Assembly (NCBI GenBank): GCA_944349765.1
Contig: CALVNN010000002.1
Coordinates: 70,039 to 113,218 of the forward strand
Length of the DNA stretch: 43,180 bases
Direction of reading: 5' to 3'
From: an uncultured Clostridia bacterium
GTDB lineage: Bacteria > Bacillota > Clostridia > Christensenellales > UBA1242
This document shows, piece after piece, positions 16,030 to 25,401 of the stretch. The translations under genes and the position numbers were made by a program. The notes below the pieces were generated by a model, which worked only from the letters and a program-made list of their open reading frames with translations, did no database searches and was not told the DNA's origin. Every line of letters starts with the position of its first letter. Positions within the stretch are counted from its first letter, which is position 1.

Positions 16030-16728
16030 TTATATCACATTTTCCACAAAATCAAAATCGTTTTCACGTATTTTTTTAATTAAATGTAAAAAAGCAAATT
16101 TGCTTATTTGTTGTAGTATGTGATTTTTACTCCCCTCGAAGTGATGCTTAAATACATGAATAAAATCCCTATCACCCACTGCAATAAAACACTTTCCATT
16201 ATCTGGACTATTTACATCAGCAAAACCAGTTGTAGCTATGACCAAATCAGCTGAGGAAGTCATAATCATCCCGCTCGCTAGTTCATAACTACATTCGACA
16301 CTTTGTGAAGTGTGTGTATCAAAAAACGCCCTATCTACGCCAAGTCTTACACACTTACTCTCGTCACTAAAGCAAACTATACCTTCAAGCAACACGTCAT
16401 TAATGTCGTAATTTGCACCAATTAGTTCAGAGCACAATCTCCCCGCGCTGACATCTTCAACTATTGCAAGTTTTAGCTTCTTAAATTTTAATAATTCAAA
16501 AACGGCTTTGTAGATATTTTCCTCATTAGTTCCATAAATATTAGGCTTGAATTCTGTATATAGATCTCTTATAAGGTCATCCACCTTGTCCCCATCTCCA
16601 TCTATATCAACGCTTGTCTCGTAATGCTTTTCCTTACAATCTACGTGTATATCACCTAAATCAAAATCGGTTATAAAATTCATTATTTTATCTTTTAAAA
16701 GACCGACCATATTAATCTTTATAACCAT
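16030..16728 (-). CDS. Shortened CinA-like protein with altered deamidase motif
   Basis: 232 residues in the normal cinA place between pgsA and recA. It lacks the N-terminal molybdopterin-binding-like (MoCF) domain. Residues 1-65 match the CinA linker domain and 70-230 the C-terminal (PncC, NMN deamidase) domain. The hallmark AESCTGG reads VEDVSAG (90-96), so the family's Ser is Asp, and YSNEAK reads FSDESK. Catalysis is doubtful (inference). There is no frameshift: the ATG has a good SD site (GAGGAG). It may be a structural remnant or have another ligand. Confidence 0.8.
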   Translation of the reverse strand: MVIKINMVGLLKDKIMNFITDFDLGDIHVDCKEKHYETSVDIDGDGDKVDDLIRDLYTEFKPNIYGTNEENIYKAVFELLKFKKLKLAIVEDVSAGRLCSELIGANYDINDVLLEGIVCFSDESKCVRLGVDRAFFDTHTSQSVECSYELASGMIMTSSADLVIATTGFADVNSPDNGKCFIAVGDRDFIHVFKHHFEGSKNHILQQISKFAFLHLIKKIRENDFDFVENVI

Positions 16729-16742
16729 ACAAAATCTCCTCT

Positions 16743-17435
16743 TTAGTCGTTGTCAGTGCTATCAATCTGCTTTGCATCAGTATCGCTTTGATCTGTCTCA
16801 ATTTTTTCTTTGGACTCATCCTCTTGTGTAGAGGTATTTTTTTCATCTTTAATAGGATTATCTTTAAATACAGAAGAATTGTTTATCATATAATTTATAC
16901 CAGAAATCACACAAAGTACAGTACCAATAGTAAATAAACCTAAGGCTATTATGTTAATGACATATACTGCACCCCCCTCTAATAGCAAATCTTGCTCCAA
17001 AAATGCAACGAGTAGTAACAATGGGAAAGCAATATCAAAAACGACAGTCTTCAATTTACCCCATTTATCGGCTGCTATTACCTGATTTTTACTAGCACCT
17101 ATTTGTCTTAGCATATCCACCATAAAGTCTCTACCTAGGATAATGATACCAGCAATTACTCCAAAAGGTGCTGGGATAGTCTCATCCGCAATCAAAAGTA
17201 GTAACACACTCAAAGCTAATATTTTATCAGCAATAGGGTCTAGCATCTTGCCAAGATTAGTGACAAGACCATTCTTTCTAGCTATACGGCCATCAAATAA
17301 GTCAGTCAAAGCGGATATTATAAATATTCCTAATGCTATCGCCTTACCATATGGTACAAAGGTAGCTAGGTAAAAGAAGACCATAACTGGCACTAATATA
17401 ATTCTTAATAAAGATAATTTGTTAGGTAAATTCAT
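16743..17435 (-). CDS. pgsA: CDP-diacylglycerol-glycerol-3-phosphate 3-phosphatidyltransferase
   Basis: 230 residues. The CDP-alcohol phosphotransferase motif is complete: D45-x2-D48-G-x2-A-R, G62-x3-D66-x3-D70. About five membrane segments follow. It makes phosphatidylglycerol phosphate, the precursor of PG and cardiolipin. Unlike most relatives it ends in a ~45-residue hydrophilic acidic tail (STQEDESKEKIETDQSDTD). It starts one base after rimO. Confidence 0.95.
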   Translation of the reverse strand: MNLPNKLSLLRIILVPVMVFFYLATFVPYGKAIALGIFIISALTDLFDGRIARKNGLVTNLGKMLDPIADKILALSVLLLLIADETIPAPFGVIAGIIILGRDFMVDMLRQIGASKNQVIAADKWGKLKTVVFDIAFPLLLLVAFLEQDLLLEGGAVYVINIIALGLFTIGTVLCVISGINYMINNSSVFKDNPIKDEKNTSTQEDESKEKIETDQSDTDAKQIDSTDND

Positions 17436-17436
17436 T

Positions 17437-18738
17437 TTAACACTCTCCTATTAATTCTATTCCATCTACTTTAGAAACTCTTACATTGACAATATCACCT
17501 GCATTTGCTTGTCCAATAACATATATAATGGTATCTACACCATAACTATTATATATTGTTCGCCCAATAGACAAACCTTCTTCAATAACCTCATCAATAA
17601 TTACAGGTAATGATGATCCAACCAATGCTTTTTGCTTAGCTTTTAAAATTTTTGTTTGTATCTTTTGTACTTTTTTCAAACGTTTTTCTTTTATTTTAGC
17701 TGGCACTTGGTCTGGATACTCAAAAGATTTTGTACCTTCTTCATTAGAGTATGCAAAAAATCCTACATAATCTAGTTTGACCTCTTTTAAGAAAGAACAC
17801 AACTCCTTAAACTCTTCTTTTCCTTCGCCAGGGAAACCAACAATAAAAGTAGATCTTATCGCTATACCTTTAGCTTTCAATTTATTTATCAATTCATAAG
17901 TGGATTGTTTAGTGTTTCTCCTAAACATTGACTTTAATATTCTATCTGAGATGTGTTGCAAAGGTATATCTATATAATTACATACCTTTTTGCTATTTGC
18001 GATATAATCAATCAGTTCATCAGTAACCATTTCAGGATAACAATAATGTAATCTTATCCACTCGATACCTTTTATTTTTTCAAGTTGTTTTAGTAGTTCT
18101 ATCAACTTATTTTCAACATACAAATCAGTTCCATAGCGAGTAACATCTTGAGCCACTAAGACAAGCTCTTTAACGCCTGCTTTAGCCAAAGACATTGCTT
18201 CTTTTACCAAATCTTCCATAGGAACAGATCTATACTTGCCTCGAATGCTTGGGATGACACAATATGCACAATGATTGTTACACCCATCAGCTATTTTTAA
18301 ATAAGCAATATGACTAGGTGTTGTCAATATTCTAAGATTATTACACTGATAGCCACTTTCTATGCCATATAAAGAAGCAATAACTTCAACAATATTAAGT
18401 GTATCGGCAATAGGAACAAAAGCATCAACAAACTCTGCCAAATCATTATTTAAGGTATCTTTATATTTGGTGAAACAACCTGTAACTACAAGCTTTTCAA
18501 GTTTACCAGCTCGTTTTAGTTCACATAGCATAGCTATCTCATTGATAGCTTCTAATCTTGCAACATTTAAAAAGGCGCAAGTATTTACTACCACCACGTC
18601 AGCTTCTTCACTATTAGTTACTATCTCCATTCCAAAATCTCTTATAGCACCTAACATTTTTTCGGCATCAACACGATTTTTGTCACATCCTAATGCTATA
18701 ATGCCAATTTTTTTCTTCTTAAGTAAATTAATATCCAT
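17437..18738 (-). CDS. rimO: Ribosomal protein S12 methylthiotransferase RimO
   Basis: 433 residues. The N-terminal MTTase domain has its three cluster cysteines C18, C54 and C88; the radical-SAM motif CNNHCAYC has C153, C157 and C160; the C-terminus is a TRAM domain. The start LGCDKNRVDAE is the RimO form rather than MiaB. It methylthiolates the conserved Asp of S12. It lies 2 bp after ftsK. Confidence 0.96.
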   Translation of the reverse strand: MDINLLKKKKIGIIALGCDKNRVDAEKMLGAIRDFGMEIVTNSEEADVVVVNTCAFLNVARLEAINEIAMLCELKRAGKLEKLVVTGCFTKYKDTLNNDLAEFVDAFVPIADTLNIVEVIASLYGIESGYQCNNLRILTTPSHIAYLKIADGCNNHCAYCVIPSIRGKYRSVPMEDLVKEAMSLAKAGVKELVLVAQDVTRYGTDLYVENKLIELLKQLEKIKGIEWIRLHYCYPEMVTDELIDYIANSKKVCNYIDIPLQHISDRILKSMFRRNTKQSTYELINKLKAKGIAIRSTFIVGFPGEGKEEFKELCSFLKEVKLDYVGFFAYSNEEGTKSFEYPDQVPAKIKEKRLKKVQKIQTKILKAKQKALVGSSLPVIIDEVIEEGLSIGRTIYNSYGVDTIIYVIGQANAGDIVNVRVSKVDGIELIGEC

Positions 18739-18740
18739 TT

Positions 18741-21629
18741 TTAAATGTCTCCATATTTTTCTTTGAATTCTTCCATGGTGATAAATACTTCACCTTTTTT
18801 ACCATTTTCAGCAGGTGTTACATAATGTAATTGTTCCATTGCATCTATAAGATTAGCAGCCCTTGAAAACCCTAATCTTAGGCACCTTTGTAAAAATGTC
18901 TTAGAAGGTCGACCAGACTCTATAACTATTTTAAGTGCTGCTGGGAAGAGTTCATCCTCTTCGCCTCTAGCAAGTGCATTGACATTACCAGCTACACCAA
19001 AATTTTTACTAGTCATTTTCTTCTCAATATTATCTTCATATTGACTTACGTTATTATCTTTTATATATTGCACAATATTTATAATTTCTCGATTGCTAAT
19101 ATATGTCCCTTGAATACGGCTAGGCTCAGACGCACTTCTAGACCAGAATAACATATCACCTCTACCCAAAAGTTTCTCTGCGCCACCTTGATCCAAAATA
19201 GTCTTACTATCAGCTCCGCTAGTAACGGCAAATGCTATACGTGATGGTAAGTTATTTTTGATAACACCAGTAATAACGTCTACAGAAGGTCTTTGTGTTG
19301 CTAATACCAAGTGAATACCAGCTGAACGAGATTTCGCAGATAGTCTAGCTATCTTATCTTCAAACTCTTTTTTGTTGTTACTCATAAGGTCTGCAAGTTC
19401 ATCGACTATCATAACTATATACGGCATCTTAGGGGCTTGCTTATTTACTATTTCTGGCATTTGATTATACTCACCTATATCTCTGACCATATTCTTCTCA
19501 AATAGCATATAACGTCGTTCCATTTCATTGACAGTCCAGTTGAAGACATTTAACGCTTTCTCTGGGTCATTAATAATAGTTGGCATCATTAAATGAGGCA
19601 AACCACTATAAGTAGCAAATTCCACTCTCTTAGGGTCAACAAGTATCAATCTTAGATCTTCTGGTGAGCTCCTATACAACAAGCTAATTATCAAAGTATT
19701 CAAGCACACACTCTTTCCAGAACCAGTAGAACCAGCTATCAAAAGGTGCGTTTCATTTTTCAAATCACAAAATCTATACTCGCCTGAGATATCTTTTCCC
19801 AAAACAAAAGACAATGGCGACTTCTGCGCTGCAAATTGTTTTGAACCTAAAACCTCCCTTAAGCCAACCGTTGCAATAGTATCATTAGGTACCTCTATAC
19901 CCACAGCATTTTTACCTGGAATTGGTGCTTCAATCCTCACATCACCTTTAGCCTCAAGTGCCATAGCAATATCATCAGAATATCCTAAAACTTTTTTAAC
20001 AGATATACCTGGTGGCATAGCTATTTCATATCTTGTTACAGCTGGACCTATTACAACATCAGTAACTTTTGCTGGAATTCTAAAATTCTCAAGAGCGACT
20101 TCAAGTAGATCTTTTCTCTTTACAGAGTCTTCAAATAATTCTGTGTTATCACTACTCTCAGTCGTGAGGAATTCTAAAGATGGAGCCTTATATTTTATAG
20201 GTTTGTATGGCTTAGGTGGCGGAGCAACTTCTTCTGTAGTTACTTGAGTATTTTGTTTAAACACTTCCTCGTCGTTAAATGTTTTCTTTTCAATCTTTGG
20301 AGGCTCTTCTTCTACAGCAAATGCTGGCTTAGATGTTTGTTTATTCTCGTATTCTACAGTCCTATTTGCTTTAGGTGCTTCAAACACGACTTCATTGTCT
20401 GCTCTAACTGGTTGCGTTTTTTGTTCTTCCTCAACCACTTCAAATTCAATAGCTGGTTTAATTTCTTCGACTTCAGGCTCTTCTATGATTTGAGGCTTAT
20501 CTTCAACCACCTCTATAGGCTTACTATACAAAGGATTTGGATCTTCCATTCTAGGTGCACTTGTTTGATTGACAAAGCTATTATAGTTTTCTTCTTTCTT
20601 TATCTCATTAAATATTTTATTATGCTTTGATAAAGTCGTCTCATCTACAAAATTTATCTCTTCTTTGTATTTACTGTAATTATCACCACTTATTATGTTG
20701 CCATTATTGTATATTTTAGGTCTAGTAGCTTCTATATATTCCCTGTTGAGGTCTCTTTGGGATGTTGTATTAGGTTCTTTATACGAACTATCATTATGAA
20801 TTATTTTAGATGGTTTCTTGACATTTTCATCAATATACTTATCTAAGGAATAATTAAGATAATTAGGATTTTGAGATTTTATATCATTATTTTTTGAATA
20901 CAAAGTATTCATTGCTTCGCTACGTGTTATCCCCTTGCCATACAAATAAGTAGATGCATCGACAGTTTCTTCTTGCTTATTCTTATTTAGTCCTAGTATA
21001 TCTTTAGCCATATTTCTTTCTTTATCTAGCTCAGTTTCATTTTTTATAGCCTCGGGTGTTGATTGTACCGCTTTAGGGCTATTATCTGTTACTTTTTGCG
21101 TGAAAGTAATTTTTTCTATCTGAGCATTAGGTTTTTTAGATGTTTGTGGAGTCTTATCATAATAGCTATCTATTATCATAGCAATAGTCACAATCAAACC
21201 TATACTAAACGCTACATATGCTCCCACATCAAAAAGCAAAGCTCTGAATGGATACACAATAGTGCCTATAATTACACCACCTACACTAGTACCAGTGTTG
21301 TAGCATTCTGAAATATACGCTCCGTAGCTACTTAGATCATAGCCACTTGACAATGCAGTATGAAGTATGCAAACAAACATTAAAAGCGTAACAAGACACA
21401 AAACAAGGCTTTTTGCATTAAAACGCAAAAATCTATTTGTCAAAATCAAAATATTATAAGCTATTGCAAGTAATATAATAGGGTAAATAAGCAACCCAAA
21501 TGTGCCTAACAAAAAGTGCTTATAAAACGCAAAAAGATTGGTTAATAAACAAACCAATGTAATGCATAAAAATACTAAAACACAAATTGCAATATTTCTC
21601 ACTACTTTATAATTTTTGATTTCGTGCAT
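18741..21629 (-). CDS. ftsK: DNA translocase FtsK/SpoIIIE
   Basis: 962 residues. Four membrane segments lie within residues 12-155. A long disordered acidic and proline-containing linker spans about 160-490. The RecA-like motor has Walker A GSTGSGKS (633-640) and Walker B IVMIVDELAD (738-747); the winged-helix gamma domain (about 895-962) reads DNA polarity. It pumps chromosomes through closing septa, including into the forespore. The linker is longer than in B. subtilis SpoIIIE. AGAGG lies 6-7 nt before the ATG. Confidence 0.97.
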   Translation of the reverse strand: MHEIKNYKVVRNIAICVLVFLCITLVCLLTNLFAFYKHFLLGTFGLLIYPIILLAIAYNILILTNRFLRFNAKSLVLCLVTLLMFVCILHTALSSGYDLSSYGAYISECYNTGTSVGGVIIGTIVYPFRALLFDVGAYVAFSIGLIVTIAMIIDSYYDKTPQTSKKPNAQIEKITFTQKVTDNSPKAVQSTPEAIKNETELDKERNMAKDILGLNKNKQEETVDASTYLYGKGITRSEAMNTLYSKNNDIKSQNPNYLNYSLDKYIDENVKKPSKIIHNDSSYKEPNTTSQRDLNREYIEATRPKIYNNGNIISGDNYSKYKEEINFVDETTLSKHNKIFNEIKKEENYNSFVNQTSAPRMEDPNPLYSKPIEVVEDKPQIIEEPEVEEIKPAIEFEVVEEEQKTQPVRADNEVVFEAPKANRTVEYENKQTSKPAFAVEEEPPKIEKKTFNDEEVFKQNTQVTTEEVAPPPKPYKPIKYKAPSLEFLTTESSDNTELFEDSVKRKDLLEVALENFRIPAKVTDVVIGPAVTRYEIAMPPGISVKKVLGYSDDIAMALEAKGDVRIEAPIPGKNAVGIEVPNDTIATVGLREVLGSKQFAAQKSPLSFVLGKDISGEYRFCDLKNETHLLIAGSTGSGKSVCLNTLIISLLYRSSPEDLRLILVDPKRVEFATYSGLPHLMMPTIINDPEKALNVFNWTVNEMERRYMLFEKNMVRDIGEYNQMPEIVNKQAPKMPYIVMIVDELADLMSNNKKEFEDKIARLSAKSRSAGIHLVLATQRPSVDVITGVIKNNLPSRIAFAVTSGADSKTILDQGGAEKLLGRGDMLFWSRSASEPSRIQGTYISNREIINIVQYIKDNNVSQYEDNIEKKMTSKNFGVAGNVNALARGEEDELFPAALKIVIESGRPSKTFLQRCLRLGFSRAANLIDAMEQLHYVTPAENGKKGEVFITMEEFKEKYGDI

Positions 21630-21673
21630 TTATAATCCTCTTTTTTAGATTTTTGTAACAAATTATAGATTTT

Positions 21674-21692
21674 ACACATTAAAAAATGTGTT
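21674..21692 (-). promoter_or_regulatory. Hairpin in the ftsK leader
   Basis: ACACATT and AATGTGT form a 7-bp stem with a short T-rich loop in the ~97-nt untranslated leader. It has no terminator T-run on the minus strand. Role unknown. Confidence 0.4.
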
Positions 21693-21732
21693 ATTTTACT
21701 TTAGCTCGACTATTAATGTAAAGCCTAGGGTA

Positions 21733-21762
21733 ATTATAACACATTTTGCACATAAATTACAA
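21733..21762 (-). promoter_or_regulatory. Promoter of the ftsK-recA operon
   Basis: On the minus strand TTGTAA (21762-21757), 18 bp, TATAAT (21738-21733) with an extended -10 (TGT before the hexamer). Start near 21726. Confidence 0.7.
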
Positions 21763-21789
21763 TAAGAACAAGAAAAAATATTGATAAGT

Positions 21790-22503
21790 TTAAGACAAAT
21801 TTTGGCTAACTGTTACTAAATTATAATTATTATCTTTGTAAAATTTTATTATACTACTTAAGGCTTCGACTGTATTTGCAGTAGGATGCATTAGTATAAG
21901 ATCTCCATTACTAGGCTTAGCTATTGCTCTTTTATATATCAAATCAGTATCTTTATCTCGCCAATCTATGGTATCTTTTGTCCACATAATAGTTTTATAG
22001 CCAAGGCTATCCGCAACATTTAGTGTAGTATCATTATAAGCACCACTAGGCGGGGCAAAAAGTTTCATTTCATAGCCAGTCAAAGATTTAACTAGTTGAT
22101 GCGTAATACTTATTTCTTCCTCGTTTCTTTCTAAACTAATCTTATCATGGTCTTTGTGATAATAACCATGATTTCCTATCTCATGCCCCTCATCTAAAAA
22201 TCTTTTTAACATCTCCTCGTTTTCAGCCGCCCACATTCCACCTACAAAAAAAGTTACTTTAGTATCTGTGTCGTGAAAAATTTGTAGCATACTATCCAAA
22301 TATTCAGTTCCCCAATAAACATTTACCATCAAACTCACGTTATTATTGTCAAGATTACCGTGATAAATAGCTTTTAGTTTATCTCCACTAAAAACGGAAC
22401 TTACCTGGTCTCGAAATCCAAAAGCACAAACCATTATTAACATAAATACAATTAAGCTATTAGCTATAACATTATTAAAAAATTTTTCTTTACTTAATTT
22501 CAT
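21790..22503 (-). CDS. ylxY: YlxY-like polysaccharide deacetylase family protein
   Basis: 237 residues: a signal anchor at 12-30, then a NodB-type domain. The metal-binding HxxxH is kept (NHGYYHKD, H112 and H116), as are APPSGAYN and LILMHPT. The first motif, usually TFDDG, reads MVNVYWGTEY, as typical of the YlxY branch, so the Asp pair is absent. It lies right after pnp, the same order as pnpA-ylxY in B. subtilis. It probably sits on the outer membrane face; substrate and activity are unproven. Confidence 0.88.
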   Translation of the reverse strand: MKLSKEKFFNNVIANSLIVFMLIMVCAFGFRDQVSSVFSGDKLKAIYHGNLDNNNVSLMVNVYWGTEYLDSMLQIFHDTDTKVTFFVGGMWAAENEEMLKRFLDEGHEIGNHGYYHKDHDKISLERNEEEISITHQLVKSLTGYEMKLFAPPSGAYNDTTLNVADSLGYKTIMWTKDTIDWRDKDTDLIYKRAIAKPSNGDLILMHPTANTVEALSSIIKFYKDNNYNLVTVSQNLS

Positions 22504-22526
22504 ATAGACAACCTCAGATTTTTAAT

Positions 22527-22555
22527 ACTATATGAAATGAGTCCTTTAAATACAA
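22527..22555 (-). promoter_or_regulatory. Promoter of ylxY
   Basis: On the minus strand TTGTAT (22555-22550), 17 bp, TATAGT (22532-22527). It lies after the pnp terminator, so ylxY has its own start. Confidence 0.6.
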
Positions 22556-22564
22556 CTAAATTCA

Positions 22565-22592
22565 TAAAAAAATAACCGATTTGATTCGGTTA
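22565..22592 (-). terminator. Intrinsic terminator after pnp
   Basis: On the minus strand TAACCGA-6 nt-TCGGTTA then a run of seven T, just past the pnp stop. Confidence 0.9.
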
Positions 22593-22597
22593 CTTCC

Positions 22598-24688
22598 TTA
22601 TTTCCCTCGTGTGAGATTTTCTAGTAGTCTTAGGTCTATACGATGTTTTTCATCTATTTTAAGGACTAGAACTTTTACCTTGTCACCTTTTGATACTATA
22701 TCCTCTACCTTATCCACATGAACATTGCTAAGCTTTGAAATATGTATCATTCCTTCACGACCTTTCATTACTTCGACAAACGCACCGAATGGAGCTATTC
22801 TAGTTACTACACCTTCGTATGTAGCCCCTACTTCCACCTCAGCGACAATAGTTTTTATCATATCTATAGCCATTTTTGCTTTTGATTCGTCGTGAGTTGC
22901 TACTTGCACTAGCCCATCGTCACTAATATCAATTTTAGCGCCAGTCTCATTTATGATACGATTAATAGTCTTGCCACCGCTTCCTATTACATCTCTTATT
23001 TTATCTGGATTAATCTTAAATGAAGTTATCTTAGGAGCATATTTGCTCAAAGAATTTCTAGGAGATTTTATTACCTTACTCATTTCTTCTAACACGTGAA
23101 GCCTACCAACGTATGCTTTTTGAAAAGCCTGCTTTAAAGTCTCAAAACTCACTCCCTTAACCTTTAAATCCATTTGAATAGCCGTTATCCCTTGTTTTGT
23201 GCCTGCTATTTTTAAGTCCATATCTCCAAAAAAATCTTCTAATCCTTGAATATCTGTCAAGAAAATATCTTTATCATTATCTTGAACTAAACCTACAGCT
23301 ATACCAGCAACAGGAGCACTGATAGGCACTCCACCATCCATAAGGGCTAATGTTGACCCACAAATACTAGCTTGAGAGGTCGAACCATTAGATGATAACA
23401 CCTCACTAACCGTCCTAATAGCATAAGGAAAATCTTCTTCGCTAGGGAGTACAGGCTCCAAAGCTCTTTCTGCTAAGGCTCCATGACCTATCTCTCTCCT
23501 ACCGGGAGCTCTTAAAGGCTTTGCTTCACCTGTAGCATATGGAGGCATATTATAATGATGCATATATCTATTTGTAGATTCTTCGTCTATACTATCCAAC
23601 TCTTGAGCCTCTCTCATTGTTCCTAATGTTAAAGTAGTCAAAACTTGAGATTGCCCACGTGTAAACACCCCACTACCATGCACTCTAGGCAAAACACCTA
23701 CTTCGCACCAAATAGGACGAATATCATCAAATTTTCTACCATCTGGCCTATTCCCTTGTTGAATTATCCTTTCTCTGACGCATTCTCTTTTTAATCCATG
23801 CACCAAAGTTTGAATTTTAGCTTGTATGTCATAAGGATAGTTACTAAATTTTTGTTTTATCTTTTCATCAAAATCATCTTCCAAAACTTCTCGCTTTTTT
23901 CTATCCAACTCATTATATAGTTGATTAATTAAAGACTGTGCAAAGCTAGTTACTTCGGTTGTAAGATTTTGATCCAATTCAGAAGCTTTGACTTGGAATT
24001 TTACAGGCTTTATCTCACCAATAATTTTACGTTGGAAATCTACCAAAACTTCAATATATTCTTGTGCAAAATTAATAGCTTCCAATATCTTATCATCAGA
24101 TACTTGTCTAGCTCCGGCTTCAATCATTATAATTTTGCCATCTAATCCGCTCACTATTAAATCAAATTCACTTCTATCTAATTCATCGCTAGACGGATTG
24201 ATTATGTATTTACCATCAATGCAAGTCACTTTAACAGAGCCTACTGGCGTATCGAACGGAATCTCTGATATGCATAGAGCCAAAGAACTTCCTAGCATTG
24301 CAAGTGGTTCAGCTGGTACTTCTGGGTCTATAGATAGAGCCGTTACAACTATTGATACATCATTATAAAAATTCTTTGGAAATAATGGTCTTAAAGGTCT
24401 ATCAATTAGTCTTGCCACCAATATTCCTTTATCTGTAGCCTTGCCTTCACGACGTTTAAACCCTCCAGGAATTTTGCCCACAGAATACATCTTTTCTTCA
24501 AAGTCCACACTAAGTGGCAAAAAATCAATCCCTTCTTTTGCCTCTTTATTCATAGTGGCATTTACCATAATAGTCGTATCTCCACATGATACCAAACACG
24601 TACCACTAGACATATAACAATATTTCCCTATATTAATTGATATATTTTTACCACAAAAATTTAATTGCCATGTTTTACCTAATTCCAT
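22598..24688 (-). CDS. pnp: Polyribonucleotide nucleotidyltransferase
   Basis: 696 residues: two RNase PH domains, with the catalytic half holding RREIGHGALAERAL and the metal site QGLEDFFGDMDLKIAGT, then a KH domain (IGSGGKTINRIINETGAKIDIS) and an S1 domain (GVVTRIAPFGAFVEVMKGREGMIHIS). It degrades RNA 3' to 5' with phosphate. It follows rpsO with an attenuating hairpin between them. AGGAGG precedes the ATG. Confidence 0.98.
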   Translation of the reverse strand: MELGKTWQLNFCGKNISINIGKYCYMSSGTCLVSCGDTTIMVNATMNKEAKEGIDFLPLSVDFEEKMYSVGKIPGGFKRREGKATDKGILVARLIDRPLRPLFPKNFYNDVSIVVTALSIDPEVPAEPLAMLGSSLALCISEIPFDTPVGSVKVTCIDGKYIINPSSDELDRSEFDLIVSGLDGKIIMIEAGARQVSDDKILEAINFAQEYIEVLVDFQRKIIGEIKPVKFQVKASELDQNLTTEVTSFAQSLINQLYNELDRKKREVLEDDFDEKIKQKFSNYPYDIQAKIQTLVHGLKRECVRERIIQQGNRPDGRKFDDIRPIWCEVGVLPRVHGSGVFTRGQSQVLTTLTLGTMREAQELDSIDEESTNRYMHHYNMPPYATGEAKPLRAPGRREIGHGALAERALEPVLPSEEDFPYAIRTVSEVLSSNGSTSQASICGSTLALMDGGVPISAPVAGIAVGLVQDNDKDIFLTDIQGLEDFFGDMDLKIAGTKQGITAIQMDLKVKGVSFETLKQAFQKAYVGRLHVLEEMSKVIKSPRNSLSKYAPKITSFKINPDKIRDVIGSGGKTINRIINETGAKIDISDDGLVQVATHDESKAKMAIDMIKTIVAEVEVGATYEGVVTRIAPFGAFVEVMKGREGMIHISKLSNVHVDKVEDIVSKGDKVKVLVLKIDEKHRIDLRLLENLTRGK

Positions 24689-24704
24689 TTATTTCCTCCT
24701 AAAC

Positions 24705-24737
24705 GAAAAAAGATTAGCTTGTAAACTAACCTTTTTA
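24705..24737 (-). terminator. Hairpin terminator between rpsO and pnp
   Basis: On the minus strand AGGTTAG-8 nt-CTAATCT (one G-U pair) followed by a T-run. It lies between the two genes in the usual rpsO-pnp order and may be only partly efficient. Confidence 0.7.
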
Positions 24738-24740
24738 AAA

Positions 24741-25001
24741 TTATCTAATTTCTAATTGAGATTTCAATTCTCTGTACTTCTCAAGGTCAGTTTTCTTCAA
24801 ATATCTCAATAAGCCGTCTCGACGACCTACCATCTTCTTAAGACCTCTAAGAGAATGAAAATCGTGCTTGTTGCTCTTTAAATGTTCAGTAAGATTTCTT
24901 ATCTTAGCTGTAAGTAAAGCAATTTGAACTTCAGGACTACCTGTGTCTCCCTCTTGTCTAGCATAAGCACTAATAATTTCTTGCTTATTAATATTAGCCA
25001 T
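24741..25001 (-). CDS. rpsO: 30S ribosomal protein S15
   Basis: 86 residues, close to the usual 88-89. The family signature [17 protein letters not shown] and [15 protein letters not shown] block ([25 protein letters not shown]) are intact. S15 binds the three-way junction of 16S rRNA and often represses its own mRNA. AAAGGAG lies upstream. Confidence 0.98.
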   Translation of the reverse strand: MANINKQEIISAYARQEGDTGSPEVQIALLTAKIRNLTEHLKSNKHDFHSLRGLKKMVGRRDGLLRYLKKTDLEKYRELKSQLEIR

Positions 25002-25083
25002 ACTCTATACTCCTTTTGTAAATTCGCCTTAAACTTAGTAATACCTAAAAGGAACTTTAGTGGTAATACCATGCCCAAGGTAT
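25002..25083 (-). promoter_or_regulatory. Structured rpsO leader, possible S15 autoregulatory element
   Basis: About 80 nt of leader. One hairpin is ACC-8 nt-GGT near the 5' end. The next is TAC-CTAAAG-ttcc-TTTTAG-GTA with a two-base bulge. The sequence GGTATTAC occurs twice, at the base of each hairpin. Several unrelated S15 leader folds are known; I cannot assign this one. Confidence 0.5.
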
Positions 25084-25089
25084 GAGTAT

Positions 25090-25118
25090 ATTATATCAAA
25101 TATTGTTGCCTTTGTCTA
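25090..25118 (-). promoter_or_regulatory. Promoter of rpsO-pnp
   Basis: On the minus strand TAGACA (25118-25113), 17 bp, TATAAT (25095-25090). Confidence 0.75.
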
Positions 25119-25137
25119 GAAGTTTTTATATTTTTAT

Positions 25138-25392
25138 TTATTTTTCTATAAACCAACGGCAAAAACTATGTCTATTCATTACATTTTGAGCTTCACAAAA
25201 TAAATATCTCTCCTGACCATTTATCCTAACTAGATATCTAGTACCAGCGCCTCCCCCCTTTAAACTAGCCGTAGGACGGACATCCAAAATCTTGTCTATT
25301 TCGTATATGCGACCATCCTCCCATTTTAAAGAGAGCGGATTCACCTCGCCATTGACGTCAAAACTTGCAATAACCTCGACATAAACTTTCAA
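25138..25392 (-). CDS. Small conserved-looking protein downstream of dinB
   Basis: 84 residues with an all-beta pattern (VYVEVIASFDVNG, YEIDKILDVRPTAS, RYLVRINGQERYLFCEA) and a final aromatic FCRWFIEK. Similar proteins are often found beside dinB in Clostridia, but I know no assigned function. It starts 9 bp after the dinB stop. The fold suggests a small barrel that might bind DNA or the polymerase; that is inference only. Confidence 0.75.
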   Translation of the reverse strand: MKVYVEVIASFDVNGEVNPLSLKWEDGRIYEIDKILDVRPTASLKGGGAGTRYLVRINGQERYLFCEAQNVMNRHSFCRWFIEK

Positions 25393-25401
25393 ATTGTCTT
25401 A

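Noticed and set aside
18362..18766. Plus-strand open frame of 134 codons
   Set aside because: Antisense to rimO across its cluster cysteines; Ser/Thr-rich shadow composition.
20244..20630. Plus-strand open frame of 128 codons rich in Phe and Leu
   Set aside because: Antisense to the low-complexity linker of ftsK; the hydrophobic bias is the mirror of Glu/Lys codons.
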